DNA of 64,000 nucleotides from Ptiloglossa arizonensis (GCF_051014685.1 NC_135059.1:8990001-9054000), one strand, 5' to 3'. Shown: positions 43,384-54,270, numbered from the stretch's first letter. Numbers and translations are program-made. Notes: a model not told the origin generated them from the letters alone.

Positions 43384-43535
43384 GTAAGTTTCTGTTTTTA
43401 CCTGGTTTTTCATTTTGTAAGATGCAACCGCAATTATTAATTAACATTTAAGTAAATGGAGAGTTCATTTTATTGAATATTCATTTTTCTTATTTTTTTT
43501 TTTCGTTAGTACACAAGCAAACAATTTATCGAACA
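43226..43535. repeat. 202-bp tandem duplication
   Basis: TGCAACCGC at 43231 and 43433 is followed in both by ATTATTAATTA(C/A)CATTT, AAATGGAGAGTTCA and a long T/C run. Divergence is roughly 15 percent. Confidence 0.8.
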
Positions 43536-43591
43536 TATAGCTATTAGAGATTCTAACAAAAGTTACCAATTTAGTGAAAGTCTATTTTGGC

Positions 43592-44010
43592 ACATGCTAT
43601 AATAAATAAGAACATTATCAATGAAGAAGTATCGTTGCAAAACAGTTTCTCGTGATAGGAAATGAAATCGAAATTATATTCAATTACAAATGATTTTAAC
43701 GAAAGTTCTAGTTTCTATACCAGTGGTTGTAATAGTAAAAACAAAATTACATAATTAGTAAAGGTACATGCTATAATAAATAACAACACTATGAAGAAGT
43801 ATCGTTGCAAAACAGTTTCTCGTGATAGGAAATGAAATCGAAATTATATTCAATTACAAATGATTTTAACGAAAGTTCTAGTTTCTATACCAGTGGTTGT
43901 AATAGTAAAAACAAAATTACACAATTAGTAAAGGTACATGCTATAATAAATAACAACACTATCAATGAAGAAGTATCGTTGCAAAACAGTTTCTCGTGAT
44001 AGGAAATGAA
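43592..44010. repeat. ~172-bp tandem repeat, recent
   Basis: ACATGCTATAATAAATAA starts at 43592, 43766 and 43936. The first two units are almost identical through GAAGTATCGTTGCAAAACAG and TATACCAGTGGTTGTAATAG; a small deletion (ATCA next to ATGAAG) makes one unit 4 bp shorter. The third is partial. Confidence 0.96.
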
Positions 44011-44590
44011 CAACTATACTGGACAGAGGGAGTCACATTTATTGTTAATTGTGGGCCTAAAAACGGAGCGAAAAATATAAATAGATATTCCAACTTGCTT
44101 TCAACTATTTTTTGATAAACCTTATTGCCGAGGTCGTTGTAACCTCCGAGTGGAGAAACTAGCGTCAGTAACTAGAGTCACTATCTTCCACGTGAAGAAA
44201 CTAATAAAGCGCATCTTCCTTCGCTGAGAGGTTAAAAGGTAGAAAAAAATCTAGCCACCTCGCGTTTCAATCTCGATTCTACACCGAAAGCTACGACTAC
44301 TTTGCGCGCGATTGTCCGGCGTTAAAAAGAAGAGGAAAATTTTTTGAAAACCATTTCCTCGCGGCACGTTCGCTCACCACGTCCCACTTATCTTGCGAGA
44401 CGCTTTCGCGGCTTTCGAACGGAACTTAAATTCATGGAGCGAACGAGCACGAATTACACCAGATGGAACATTCATTTTGAAAGAACTCGAGTACACGGAC
44501 AAAGAACGGACCAGACCGAAGAACCTGACACGTTTGTCGCGATGCTGCTTGAAACGCGACAATTGTCCGCGCCGTAAAGCGATTTATACG
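44011..44590. other. balanced unique sequence
   Basis: A 77-codon and a 142-codon plus ORF and a 62-codon minus ORF overlap at 44344-44821. The 142-codon one runs into the repeat at 44590 and is not accepted. Confidence 0.3.
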
Positions 44591-45400
44591 GGGTGGGTTG
44601 GAAATAGCGATACAACAAAAAAGGAAACGAGTCTTTGTGTAAAAATATATCGAAAATGTGCAGTAATATTTGTTCACAAATATGGCTTCGTTCGACCCTT
44701 GGCAAGTGAAAAGCGACCTAGACTCACCGAACGATGCGATCGGATTTTTCTAATTTTTCTAAGTTTTCTAAGTTTTAATTTTTCAAGAGGGAAACTTCCT
44801 TCGTGGCTCGAGATAAATTGAAGTATTTTTTATACGAAATATCTCGATGAGATCCCAAGTTTATTCCACGATTTCTTTTCATATTCCATGTAAAAGATTT
44901 CTTTGAAGTTTCTTGCGTAGGGGAAAAGAAGATTTGTAGGTTATGTGTGCAGTTGTGTCTAACTTGACCAAGGCATCAATCTTATTGTTTTGTACAAGGT
45001 GGGTTGGAAATCGTGATACAACAAAAAAAGGAAACGATTTTTCGTGTAAAAACAAATCGAAAATGTGGAATAATATTTTTTCATAAATAGCTTCGTTTGA
45101 AAGAAAATCGATGTTAAAGATTTGTAGGTTATGTGTGCAGTTGTGTCTAACTTGCCTAACGCATCAATCTCGCTGTTTTGTACGATATCAACTGGAAATC
45201 GTGGTATAATCGAATAGGGTGCGATTCTTCGTGTAAAAATAATTGAAAGTGTACAATAATTTGTTTCTTAGACGAAGCTCTTTTGAAAAAGAATTAATTT
45301 CGAACATTTATAGGTTATGCATGCAATCGTGTATACTATTTCTTATACACACCCCTATTTTTGCTTGTTTGGTGTTTCTAAACAATGGTACAGTACTATC
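44590..45400. repeat. ~185-bp tandem repeat, three diverged units
   Basis: GATTTGTAGGTTATGTGTGC anchors at about 44930 and 45118, with a diverged third at 45295. GGTTGGAAAT or ACTGGAAATCGT blocks lie at about 44596, 45003 and 45190, and the order of blocks is conserved. The first unit lacks its beginning. Confidence 0.8.
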
Positions 45401-45779
45401 TACTTTCCGTTAATCTTAGTATTTTTCAACAACACCAACAAACCCTACACAAATAATAATAACAAACCGTGGTGAGATACCCCCCGAATCCTTAAGACCA
45501 ATTTACACGAAAAAGAAGCCTCCTGTGTGAAAATATATTATTTCACACATTTGCTACATTTTTACACGAAATTTTTTAATTGTACTCAAATTCCTGCTCC
45601 ACTTTATCATTCTCCATCGAAAGTTGCACGAACTATTTCGGTCCAAGTGTCTACAATATTCCAAGTTATTAAGTTCCACTTGTCGACAGGGTACGTCTGT
45701 ATTAAATTTTCGTTTCGCTCTGCGTCTATATTAAAATTTCGTTTATCGTAGCATATAGTATAAAGAAGTACCTACATCC

Positions 45780-45976
45780 ATGACAAATCGCGTTTGGACT
45801 ATTCGCCCTTTTCGAGGCACAAATATCTCGAGTTTCTCTTTCAAAAGGTCTACCAGAAAAGGAAAAGCTGCTTATCACACATCGAAGATTCATCTCGAAA
45901 CGGTTGAAAGCTTTCGACGCGTTTCGAGCGTACGCGTGGCGGATGTACCCACAATGGTTCACACACGGTGCTGCTC
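45780..45976 (+). CDS. candidate first coding exon, plus strand
   Basis: A possible acceptor (GTTTATCGTAG, ending 45751) and an ATG at 45780 are followed by an open frame to a strong donor CTGCTC|GTAAGT at 45977. The 65-codon peptide is basic and mixed (MTNRVWTIRPFRGTNISSFS at the start, then SVRVADVPTMVHTRCC before the donor). It leaves phase 2. Not recognised. The minus strand is also open, which lowers confidence. Confidence 0.23.
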
Positions 45977-46330
45977 GTAAGTAGGTATTCGAACGCTTTT
46001 ATAATTTCGAAGAATAGAATTTTCGAGCCGGTAAATAAAATATTTATTCGACAGACGTTTGTAACGAATTGGCTGTAACACCGATCGAACAGCCTTCATC
46101 CTGGAGAACGTACAACGTATTCCTATCGAAAGCTGTTTTCGACATTTTGTTCTCCGGACTGTCTATTATTACACATAAAGGGTGATTGTTATGGTAAGCA
46201 ACGAGAGTCTCTTTATTTATACAATCTCGAATCGCATACGTTTGTTATTTTTGCATTAATAACGCTGGACGATAAAACGGACCAATAACTGTAAAAAGAC
46301 AATCGAGGAGAATAAAACAATGAGAAATAC
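45977..46330. other. AT-rich unique sequence
   Basis: Contains ATAAAGGGTGATTGTTATGG near 46177, a weak transposon-end-like word. No gene. Confidence 0.3.
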
Positions 46331-46334
46331 TCTG

Positions 46335-46375
46335 TACAGGGTGTCTCGTAATTTATGAAATTAGGGGTACACTTA
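46335..46375 (+). mobile_element. TACAGGGTGTCTCG-type terminus
   Basis: GTACAGGGTGTCTCGTAATT followed by TATGAAATTAGGGGTACAC. TACAGGGTG(T/A).. starts many insect interspersed elements. No partner end or ORF nearby; a relic. Confidence 0.35.
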
Positions 46376-46794
46376 AAAACAACGAATGGAAACAATTTAT
46401 GTAAGGGTTGAATTATTGTTCTAGGTCCTATTTGTCTTTCGTCAGGAACATTTGCAGAATTGTCGAACGGTCGTATAAAATACGTTAAATATTATTTGTA
46501 AACAGAGACCACCATGTTTACCAAATTATTATACCTCATAAAGGAAGACAGGTAGGACATAGGTTCCTATGAAGTTTTTCCGTTCTTTTTGGGTGTACGA
46601 TCAACTCTTGAAATGGGTCTTGCAAATTGCGGGATACCTTGTATAATACCGACCCGAGGATAGTCTCGCGGTGACAACAGAGGATAATAATCCCGTGACG
46701 AAGGTTCAGGGTAGGTATAATTATGATAAACGTAACGCGTATTGTTCGAAGAGAGTCGTCCGTGTGGATAACAGCACGGGAGATTTGTCTGTAT

Positions 46795-47445
46795 TTAAAA
46801 ATTGGAGTAAGTTGAAAAAAGGGTAAAAATTGGAGTAAGTTGAGAAAGAGTAAAAATTGGAGTAAGTTGAAAAATAGTAAAAATTGGAGTAAGTTGGAAA
46901 AGAGTACAAATTGGAGTAAGTTGAGCAAGAGTAAAAATTGGAGTAAGTTGAAAAAAGGGTAAAAATTGGAGTGAATTGAAAAAAGGGTAAAAATTGGAGT
47001 AAATTGAAAAATATATAAAAATTGGAGTAAGTTGAAAAAAGGGTAAAAATTGGAGTAAGTTGAACAAGAGTAAGAATTGGAGTAAGTTGAAAAATATATA
47101 AAAATTGGAGTAAGTTGAAAAATATATAAAAATTGGAGTAAGTTGAAAAATATATAAAAATTGGAGTAAGTTGAAAAATATATAAAAATTGGAGTAAGTT
47201 GAAAAATATATAAAAATTGGAGTAAGTTGAAAAATATATAAAAATTGGAGTAAGTTGAAAAATATATAAAAATTGGAGTAAGTTGAAAAAGAGTAAAAAT
47301 TGAAGTAAGTTGAAAAATATATAAAAATTGGAGTAAGTTGAAGAAGAGTAAAAATTGGAGTAAGTTGAAATATACATAATAATTGGAGTAAGTTGAAAAA
47401 AGGGTAAAAATTGGAGTAAGTTAAAAAAAGAGTAAAAATTGGAGT
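46795..47445. repeat. 28-bp minisatellite, about two dozen copies
   Basis: AAAATTGGAGTAAGTTGAAA followed by AATATATA (28 bp) is strictly repeated at 47090-47280. Flanking variants carry AAAGGGT, AAGAGT or CAAGAGT instead (24-27 bp). Three 28-bp units equal 28 codons, so the minus strand has long Leu/Phe/Tyr/Ile ORFs of 301 and 233 codons that are artefacts. Confidence 0.97.
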
Positions 47446-47770
47446 CTGTGTATTTCGAATAATTATGGTAGGTGGAATATGTTTGGAAAATTGCATTCTT
47501 TGAATTTTTCATTCGAAATCGAGGAAAATTTCGAACGATTCGTGTGAAAAAAGACCTCGAGGAACGATTATCGAGTAACGTCTCGATGTTTCCACGTCCT
47601 TCGTGGTTTGCAATAAACCTACCCACACACGATTTTATCTTTGCAAACGTAACTCAATTTCAACGCGGCTGTATCGTATTACCGCTTAAATGGCCAGTCG
47701 CGAGTTCTATCGCCTACTATCAATGGTCGACGATATTTTGCAAGTTTACGAAAGAAGACGAGTAGTCGTG
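47446..47770. other. unique sequence
   Basis: A 97-codon plus ORF (47472-47765) has a reasonable residue mix but overlaps no splice pair and starts at the edge of the minisatellite; it ends in the TAG of a GACGAGTAG word whose AGTAGTC.TG context recurs in the next repeat. Confidence 0.25.
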
Positions 47771-48070
47771 GAAAGCTTTGGAATGTTATGAATTTTACAC
47801 TCCCAGGAATAATGTAACGTTTCTACAATTTTCTAATGACAAAATTTAAACTGTCTAACAATTCTATTTTTAGAATATTTATTGGACAAAGTGATTCTAG
47901 AAACTGGAGAACGTTTCGATGACAAGTAGTCATGAAAACCTCTGGAATATTATTTTGGAACATGATCATCTTGGTTTTAACATTTGTAAAAATTTCTGAC
48001 AAAAGTGTAAACTATCTAACAAATCTACTCTTAGAATATTTATCGTATAGAATGATTCTAATAATTGGGA
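47765..48070. repeat. ~165-bp two-copy duplication
   Basis: AGTAGTC.TG(G/A)AA starts copies near 47763 and 47927; both carry TAACA(A/T)TCTA followed by TTAGAATATTTAT. Divergence is high. Confidence 0.7.
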
Positions 48071-48315
48071 CAATTTTCTGTTTTTTAGATTTCGTATATT
48101 AAAAAAAAAAAAACAGAAAGATAATAAATATCCTTCGAAACGTAATTCTTTAGAAAGTGGGCGAGTAAAGTTCTTTCAAGCATTTTGGTTTCTCTATAAG
48201 TAATTATTCTGCCATTTTGTGTGTTTGTAAATCTCGATAGAACAAACGGAGACGGTTGTCCTAATGATGTGTTGATTAAAAATCACGTTTCAGTCGGAAT
48301 ACATCGGACGATATA

Positions 48316-48687
48316 ATGTTACAATTTTGGACGAGCGTTATAATGATTATTACGTTAATTACATATTGCGTTACTCGACCATTCGACTATTCGTTACCAT
48401 TGTGTGCCAAAATGCAGTGTCCCGAAGTATGTGGAAATAAAGTGCAATGTAATTTTGCGCGCGATGCTTCGTTTTCAAAACGATCCAATTTGACGATACG
48501 CGAGCGTTTGATTGGCGTTGGGAAATTTCGTGACAAACGTGTCACTGTAAATCAACGGAAATTAATTTCCCCGTTTCGTCGAAATAAATTTTACAATTTG
48601 TACATTGGACGTAATGATTATCCTGTCATCTGCTCCAAAAAGTGTTACTCGGCCTATCTAATGTTTATCCAAAATGTCCGCCCATGA
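48316..48687 (+). CDS. candidate small secreted Cys-containing protein
   Basis: A 123-codon ORF with an ATG start. Residues 1-20 (MLQFWTSVIMIITLITYCVT) form a convincing signal peptide: short polar start, hydrophobic core, possible cleavage before Arg-Pro. The mature part has six Cys: four spaced C-x4-C-x3-C-x5-C near residues 29-45 and a C-x3-C pair near 107-111, with a basic centre. An acceptor-like CACGTTTCAG at about 48293 sits just upstream, so the ATG could lie in a second exon behind a 5-prime UTR. The last codons and stop fall in the first copy of a 99-bp duplication. I do not recognise the family; secreted peptide is inference. It could also be a chance ORF. Confidence 0.35.
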   Translation: MLQFWTSVIMIITLITYCVTRPFDYSLPLCAKMQCPEVCGNKVQCNFARDASFSKRSNLTIRERLIGVGKFRDKRVTVNQRKLISPFRRNKFYNLYIGRNDYPVICSKKCYSAYLMFIQNVRP

Positions 48688-48860
48688 AGAAATAATATCA
48701 AACTTGTATCCTATGTAAAATTTATCCACCAGTTTGATATTAATTTTACAACCGACCTAACGTTGATCCAAAATGTCCGTCCATGAAAAAATAATACCAG
48801 ACTTGTATAGTGTGCGAAATTTATCTACCAGTTTGATATTAATTTTATAACAGTTCTCCA
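48655..48860. repeat. 99-bp tandem duplication
   Basis: AAAATGTCCG at 48671 and 48770, followed by CCATGAA.AAATAATA.CA and CCA(C)CAGTTTGATATTAATT in both. The left copy contains the 3-prime end of the 48316-48687 ORF. Confidence 0.88.
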
Positions 48861-49490
48861 TAAAAAGAAAGAAGAGATGTTTACACGCCTCGTATAAGAA
48901 AAAGGACATTCCATAGAATCGATTCGATAAATTTTGTCGTTTGATAAGAAATGGAGCTATTAAATTCCTCGTTTTATTTTTCTAAAGATAGCACTATCAT
49001 TCGACGAGCATGTGTGAAGTTTCAAGTAAATCAGTACAACTAAACATTTACAATTGTTCAAAGTCGAAGTGTCACAGTATTTCTTAACAATAGAAAAAAC
49101 GACAAAACTTATCGAACAACCTATTATAAATGCTTGGTACGATAAACTTCATCAAACTGGACGTCACCACGATATCTCAAACTGTAATCGATCGATCTAC
49201 AAGTTTGGAGAGAACCATCGACACACGTGTTTTCATCGAACAAGTATTTTCGAAATCAGAAATGTTTTACTATTTTTCTTCAATACGTTACAAATAAAAT
49301 AAAAATAAAAAAGAACACATTCGAAGTACCGTGAAATTTTTAATCTTCGATACTTTCTCGCAATTCTAGTACCGGTTGCAACCACCTGCGCACCAAGGGA
49401 AACGGTTGTGTACGTTTGCCCGGAATACAAATAGAAATTCATCGCCGGTGGTTCCAGTGGCAAAGTGTAACAAGTACGATTCCCAAGGAC
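48861..49490. other. AT-rich sequence with dispersed element copy
   Basis: AAAACTTATCGAACAACCT near 49104 repeats the word at 36389. Small ORFs only. Confidence 0.35.
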
Positions 49491-50135
49491 TCGGAGGACA
49501 ACCACGGTCAACGGAGCGAAATTAAGGAAACCTGGAACGCCCCGAGAGACGTCGAATCGCTCGATCTGTAAAGTCGCTCGACGAGCTCGATGGAGCGACG
49601 AAGAAGTTGACGCCGCAATGAGAGAAACAGATTCGAAAGGGGAAGCGAACGAGGTAAAGAGGGAACAGAAACGAGGAAGTGGAGCAAATACAGAGACATC
49701 GAGATTTGCAAGGCCGCTGGTGCGGCGCGAGGGTTATAGAGATGGGGGGCAGGGTTCGGGGTTGGGTTGGTTTCGTAGGAGTGAACGAAAGTATGGAAAG
49801 AGGAAGCTCGATTTTCCCAGGGCTGGAAAAATATTTGCACTCTCCTCGCTCCCTCCTCGTCCTCATCGCGGAATCTCTCTCCTTCGGGTACCGGGAGTGT
49901 CGCGCGGGCCTCCTCGTCTCTTCGATATCGGTTATTCCGTCTCCATATTCCGAACTTTCACGGCCCGCAGCGACTTTCACGCCGTGCCACCGCTTTTTTC
50001 CAACCCCCCACCCCCCCTCCTCCACGCCCCGACCACCCTTCAACCCTCACCACCCTCGGTTTATCTCCGTCCGTGCGCCAGCCAGCCCATCCGCGAGAGA
50101 CCTCGCTCTGGTTTCTCTTATTCCGTCGTTCGTTC
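49491..50135. other. GC-rich island
   Basis: CpG-rich unique DNA with C-rich runs at 50005-50060. Plus ORFs of 221 and 191 codons and minus ORFs of 173 and 110 overlap; all depend on the adjacent T/C-rich repeat or on composition. No exon with both splice sites. Confidence 0.3.
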
Positions 50136-51300
50136 GTTCTCTCTCGCTCTGTCGTGTTCGTTCTCTCGTTCCGTCGTTCCTTCTCTCGATGTCGTTCGTT
50201 CTATCGCGCTATATTGTGTTTGTTCTCTCGTGCTCTATAGTGTTCGTTCTCTAGCGTTCTGTAATGCTCGTAGCGCTCTCTAGCGTTCTCTAGCGCTCTA
50301 TCGTGTTCGTTCTCTAGCATTCTATCGTGTTCGTTTTCTAGAGTTCTATCGTGTTCGTCTTCTAGCGCTCTATAGTGTTCGTTCTCTAGCGCTTTATAGT
50401 ATTCGTTCTCTAGCGCTCTATCGTCTTCATCCTCTAGCGTTCTATAATGTTCCTTCTCTAGCGCTTTATAGTATTCGTTCTGTCGCGTTCCATCGTGTTC
50501 GTTTTCTAGCGCTCTATTGTCTTCATCCTCTAGCGCTCTATAATATTCGTTCTCTAGCGCATTATAGTATTCGTTCTTTCGCGTTCCATCGTGTTCCTTC
50601 TCTCGTGCTCTGTCGTCTTCGTCCTCTAGCGCTCCACATGTTCGTTCTCTAGCGCTCTGTAGTGTTCGTTCTCTAGCGCTTTATAGTATTCGTTCTTTCG
50701 CGTTCCAACGTGTTCCTTCTCTCGTGCTCTATTGTGTTCGTTCTCTCACGGCTCACGTTCGTTTTTCCGCCCTATCGTTCGCTTCTTTCGCTCTATCGTT
50801 CCTTTGCTCAATTGTGTTCGTTCTCTCGTTCCGTTGTTTGTTTCTTTCGCTCTATCGTGTTCGTTCTCTCGACTTTTGTCTCAACTCTTGCCCTGTCGTT
50901 CGTTCTCCCGTTCTGTCGTTCGTTTCTTCCACTTATTGTGTTCGTTCTTTCGCTCTATCGTTCGCTCCATTGTATTCGTTCTCTTGTTCCGTCATTCGTT
51001 TCTATCGTATTTGTTCTCTCGACTGTCGTCCGTACTCTTTCTCTGTCGTTCGCTTCTTTCACTTCTTTCGCTCTATCGTTCCTTTCGCTCCATTGTGTTC
51101 GTTCTTTCGTTTCTTTCGCTCTATCGTGTTCGTTCTCTCAACTTTCGTCTCTACTCATGCCCCGTCGTTCGTTCTCCCGTTCCGTCGTTCGTTCCTTCCG
51201 CTTCTCGTGTTCGTTCTTTCGCTCTACCGTTCGCTCCTTTCGCTCCATTGTGTTCGTTCTCTCGTTCCGTCGTTCGTTCCTTTCGCTTTATTGTGCCGGT
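50136..51300. repeat. T/C-rich degenerate minisatellite, 15-45-bp units
   Basis: Left half repeats GTTCTCTAGCGCTCTATAGT and close variants (AGCGCTTTATAGTATTC). Right half repeats TCGTTCTCTCGTTCCGTCGT and CTTTCGCTCTATCGTTC. It yields the longest plus ORFs of the window (273, 305 and 213 codons, Ser/Phe/Arg/Leu/Val/Cys), all in the same low-complexity style and in several frames at once, so I treat them as artefacts. Confidence 0.93.
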
Positions 51301-51833
51301 TCTCTCGCTCGCGCGTCGTTGTGTGCGTATCTGGCCGGCGTGGCGCGTTGCATCGGGAAATATGAATCCTTCTCGTCCCGTCCGCATTGTCTGGGACCCG
51401 TGTTTGCCGCGGGCACACACGCGAAACCTGTTCGGACCGCGCGAACGCGTGCGCGTGTGTGCGTGCGCGGCTGTTTGCTCGCAGGTGGTGACAAAGATCG
51501 ATCGCCGGATGGGTTGGTGCACGAAGGGTGAGGGTGGGGTGGTGATGGTGGTGGTGGAAAAAAAAAGAAAAAAAAAAACGAACCGAGGGACAGAGGACAA
51601 AACGAGAGGGACGGAAGGAGGATCGCGGCGTTGTCCGACCAAACGATGATATACCGCGGCTACCTTCGAAATTTTCGCAATTAACGTCGCGTATCTGGCC
51701 ACGTGAAACACGGCTTTTCGATGGAAGCACCAGCTAACTCTACGCGCGAAGATGATGAACGAGGGGGCCAGTAAAAGGGGGCTGTCACCGCACCCCCGCG
51801 AATTAAGTCGACACCAGTCCCCCGCGAACTTAC
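51301..51833. other. CpG-rich island with GGT and A-rich patches
   Basis: Includes GTGGTGATGGTGGTGGTGGA and an AAAAAAAAG patch at 51535-51580. ORFs on both strands extend from the T/C-rich repeat. On the minus-gene hypothesis below it would be intron. Confidence 0.3.
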
Positions 51834-51885
51834 CAGCCAAGGACCCGTTTCGTCCCCCTACGTTTTTAACGCGCTTTTGCACCAT
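51834..51885 (-). CDS. candidate first coding exon, minus strand
   Basis: On the minus strand an ATG in a strong insect/vertebrate start context (CTACCATGGTG) at plus 51885-51883 opens 17 codons plus one base (MVQKRVKNVGGRNGSLA) to a strong donor CTG|GTAAGT at plus 51833-51828. Very short, and its ATG lies in the left copy of a two-copy repeat, so a chance arrangement is quite possible. No downstream exon identified. Confidence 0.22.
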
Positions 51886-52240
51886 GGTAGAGTATGGTAG
51901 ACATGGTTTGCACTATGTCTTTGAAGGAACAGACGGAACATTGGGTGTAGATACTTTTTTCCAGTACGATAACTGGGATCGTTAAACATTGCTGTGTAAT
52001 CTCTTTGCGCTTGCAATTACGAGGAAAGAACACAATCTGTCTCTGTACGATTTCAAGGTGCTTTTGCAAAATGGTAGGACACATGTCCTTGAAGAGACAG
52101 ACGGAACATCGAGCGATACTTTCGAGTTTCGTAACTAGGATCGATAAGTATCCCACGCGTTGTGTAATCTCTTCCTGTTTGTACTTGCGGGTGAACTCGA
52201 TGTGTCTTCTAAATAAAATAATCCGGATTACCATCTAGAT
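51871..52240. repeat. two-copy tandem duplication, 168-187 bp
   Basis: G(C/T)GCTTTTGCA..ATGGTAG at 51871 and 52058; GAACAGACGGAACATTGG/GAGACAGACGGAACATCG at about 51926 and 52094; TGTGTAATCTCTT in both. The minus strand is open across both copies for 122 codons because the main offset (168 bp) is a multiple of three. Confidence 0.82.
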
Positions 52241-52600
52241 GTATCTCCATTCTGTAGATATGAAAATTTGAATTCAAGGGACATCTTTTCCTCGATATTT
52301 TCTCCGAGTGGTCTCTTTCATCGATACAAAAGGTGTGTATACCCTTAAGCTCCGTGGAGAGCTCGCGCCAACGACTCGATTAACTCGTTACCGACCATTC
52401 GTTCGACTAACTCGAAACACCCGAGTTTCGGAACGTCCACCCGCCTGACTGATCTCGCAGTTACCGCCGCTGGGTTTCGATATCGAGTTCGAGTTACTTC
52501 GAGCAAGTTGGGACCGTGCCGCGATATCGATTGTGTTCCGCGAAAAGACGACGTCCGACAAGATTGAAAAGAACCAGAAGCTTCGAGTGAACCTACCTAC
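52241..52600. other. balanced unique sequence
   Basis: CpG-containing sequence with TCGAGTTCGAGTTACTTCGA. No gene found. Confidence 0.3.
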
Positions 52601-53355
52601 CTTGTTCTCGTTTCTATTGAGTCTGCGAGAATAGTGTTAATTGGTAGGTTTGTTCCTGGTTTTTGCGTACTTGGGTTTCTTGACACGTTGGATGTCATGT
52701 TATGGTCGGTGGTGACCGAAAATTTACTATTTGTGAACTTTTAAATAACGTTACTGTCGCTAGTAAGGCTACAGAATGATAAGTACACTTTCCTTGTTTC
52801 TGTCTCTATTAATTTTACAAAAATAGTGTTAATTGGTAGGTTTGTTCCTGGTTTTTGCGTACCTGGGTTCCTTAATACGTTGGACGTCATGTTATGGTTG
52901 GTGATGACCGAAAATTTACTATTTGTGAGCTTTTGAATAACGTTACTGTCGTTGGTAAGGCTACAGAATGATAAGTACACTTTCCTTGTTTCTGTCTCTA
53001 TTAATTTTACAAAAATAGTGTCAATTCAAAGGTTGGTTTCTAGTTTCCATGTAATTGAGTTCCTTAATACGTTCAATGTCATGTTATGGTCAGTGGTGAC
53101 CGAAAATTTACTATTTGTGAGCTTTTGAATAACGTTACTGTCGTTAGTAAGGCTACAGAATGATAAGTACACTTTCCTTGTTTCTGTCTCTATTAATTTT
53201 ATAAAAATAGTGTCAATTCAAAGGTTGGTTTCTAGTTTCCATGTAATTGGGTTCCTTAATACGTTGGACGTCATGTTATGGTCAGTGGTAACCGAAAATT
53301 TACTATTTGTGAACTTTTGAATAACGTTACTGTCGTTAGTAAGGTTACAGAACAA
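52600..53355. repeat. 192-bp satellite, four units
   Basis: AATAGTGT(T/C)AATT anchors at about 52630, 52822, 53014 and 53206, exactly 192 bp apart. Units share CATGTTATGGT, TGACCGAAAATTTACTATTT and GAATGATAAGTACACTTTCC. The last two share TCAAAGGTTGGTTTCTAGTT, the first two TGGTAGGTTTGTTCCTGGTT, so two subfamilies exist. Confidence 0.96.
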
Positions 53356-53815
53356 TTACATCGAGAAAGTGTTGAATATTTTCACATTTCACGTTACAGT
53401 TTCGACAAACGTTGAAAACTTAATATGTAAATTAATGTGGCAGTTAACAGAGGACTATTCGACCACGATCTTCGAGGCTATATATTCGAATTGTAATTTT
53501 CAACATTACTTTTCCTAGCAAACACTAAGATCAAAATTTACACTTTGCAACGATATCTATGAAAAGGTGACAAAAGTAGCAGCTTGAAAAATGATAATGT
53601 GTATCACTTTAGTAGATAATTTTCAATCGAATTTATAATTTGCACACATATACTCCTGTTTCGTTCTAGGAGATAAATTGAAATAAAATTGAAATAGCCA
53701 CGAAAGTTTGGCCAACACTGGCCTGTTTATTCGGAAACGCCTCTTGTAATCTCTCTTTTCGATTAGTGTAACATTGTACGTGATTCTCGTCTATCCTCCC
53801 ATTTTGCCTTCCAGT
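53356..53815. other. AT-rich unique sequence
   Basis: No feature beyond small ORFs. Confidence 0.35.
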
Positions 53816-53821
53816 GAGCAA

Positions 53822-53935
53822 CCTATCCAAAATTCTTGTCTCCAATTTGGAAATTCTTGTCTCCAATTTGGAAATTCTCGTCTCCAATTTGGAAATTCTC
53901 GTCTCCAATTTGGAAATTCACGTCTCCTTTGCGCC
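53822..53935. repeat. 24-bp minisatellite, about four and a half copies
   Basis: TCTCCAATTTGGAAATTCTCG or ..TTG plus three bases per unit, nearly perfect. Both strands are open (the minus strand reads a 7-8-residue ETRISKLE-like heptad, superficially coiled-coil), which is an artefact of a period divisible by three. Confidence 0.93.
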
Positions 53936-54270
53936 TCGTCGTAAATTTAATTGCATCTTTCCTCGTTTCGAAAAATGTCCTCGACTCGAGGCGAAACAGA
54001 GACGTATCTTTGATCTTTGTTACGGAAGTCCCTTAACAGTGGCTCTCCTTCGCGCCAATCTCACGCGTACCAATCTTTCGCATCACTCCAGCGATTTCTA
54101 CTTCGTCTCGGCGTATTTCTAAATTCCAGGTCTCGTTTTCCTACTCATCCTCTCATTATTACAACTTCCTTCACTACGGAATTCGCGATGTGCCGACTTG
54201 CTCCGCTTTCGAGCGCTTCGCTGATTCTTCTGTCCACCGAGCTTTATGTATAACTCTTCTCTACCACGGT
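53936..54270. other. unique sequence
   Basis: Ser/Phe/Leu-rich ORFs but no paired splice sites. Confidence 0.3.

Noticed and set aside
46721..47626. 301- and 233-codon minus-strand ORFs rich in Phe, Leu and Tyr
   Set aside because: They are the 28-bp minisatellite read through; three units make 28 codons, so any frame stays open. No start or splice context.
50710..51649. Plus-strand ORFs of 273, 305 and 213 codons
   Set aside because: All lie in the T/C-rich degenerate repeat, overlap each other in different frames, and have the same Ser/Phe/Val/Leu/Arg bias.
51866..52234. 122-codon minus ORF with an internal Cys-rich repeat
   Set aside because: It covers a two-copy duplication offset by 168 bp, a multiple of three, so the internal repeat and openness follow from the DNA.
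53666..53908. Heptad-like coiled-coil peptide on the minus strand
   Set aside because: Produced by four and a half copies of a 24-bp minisatellite.
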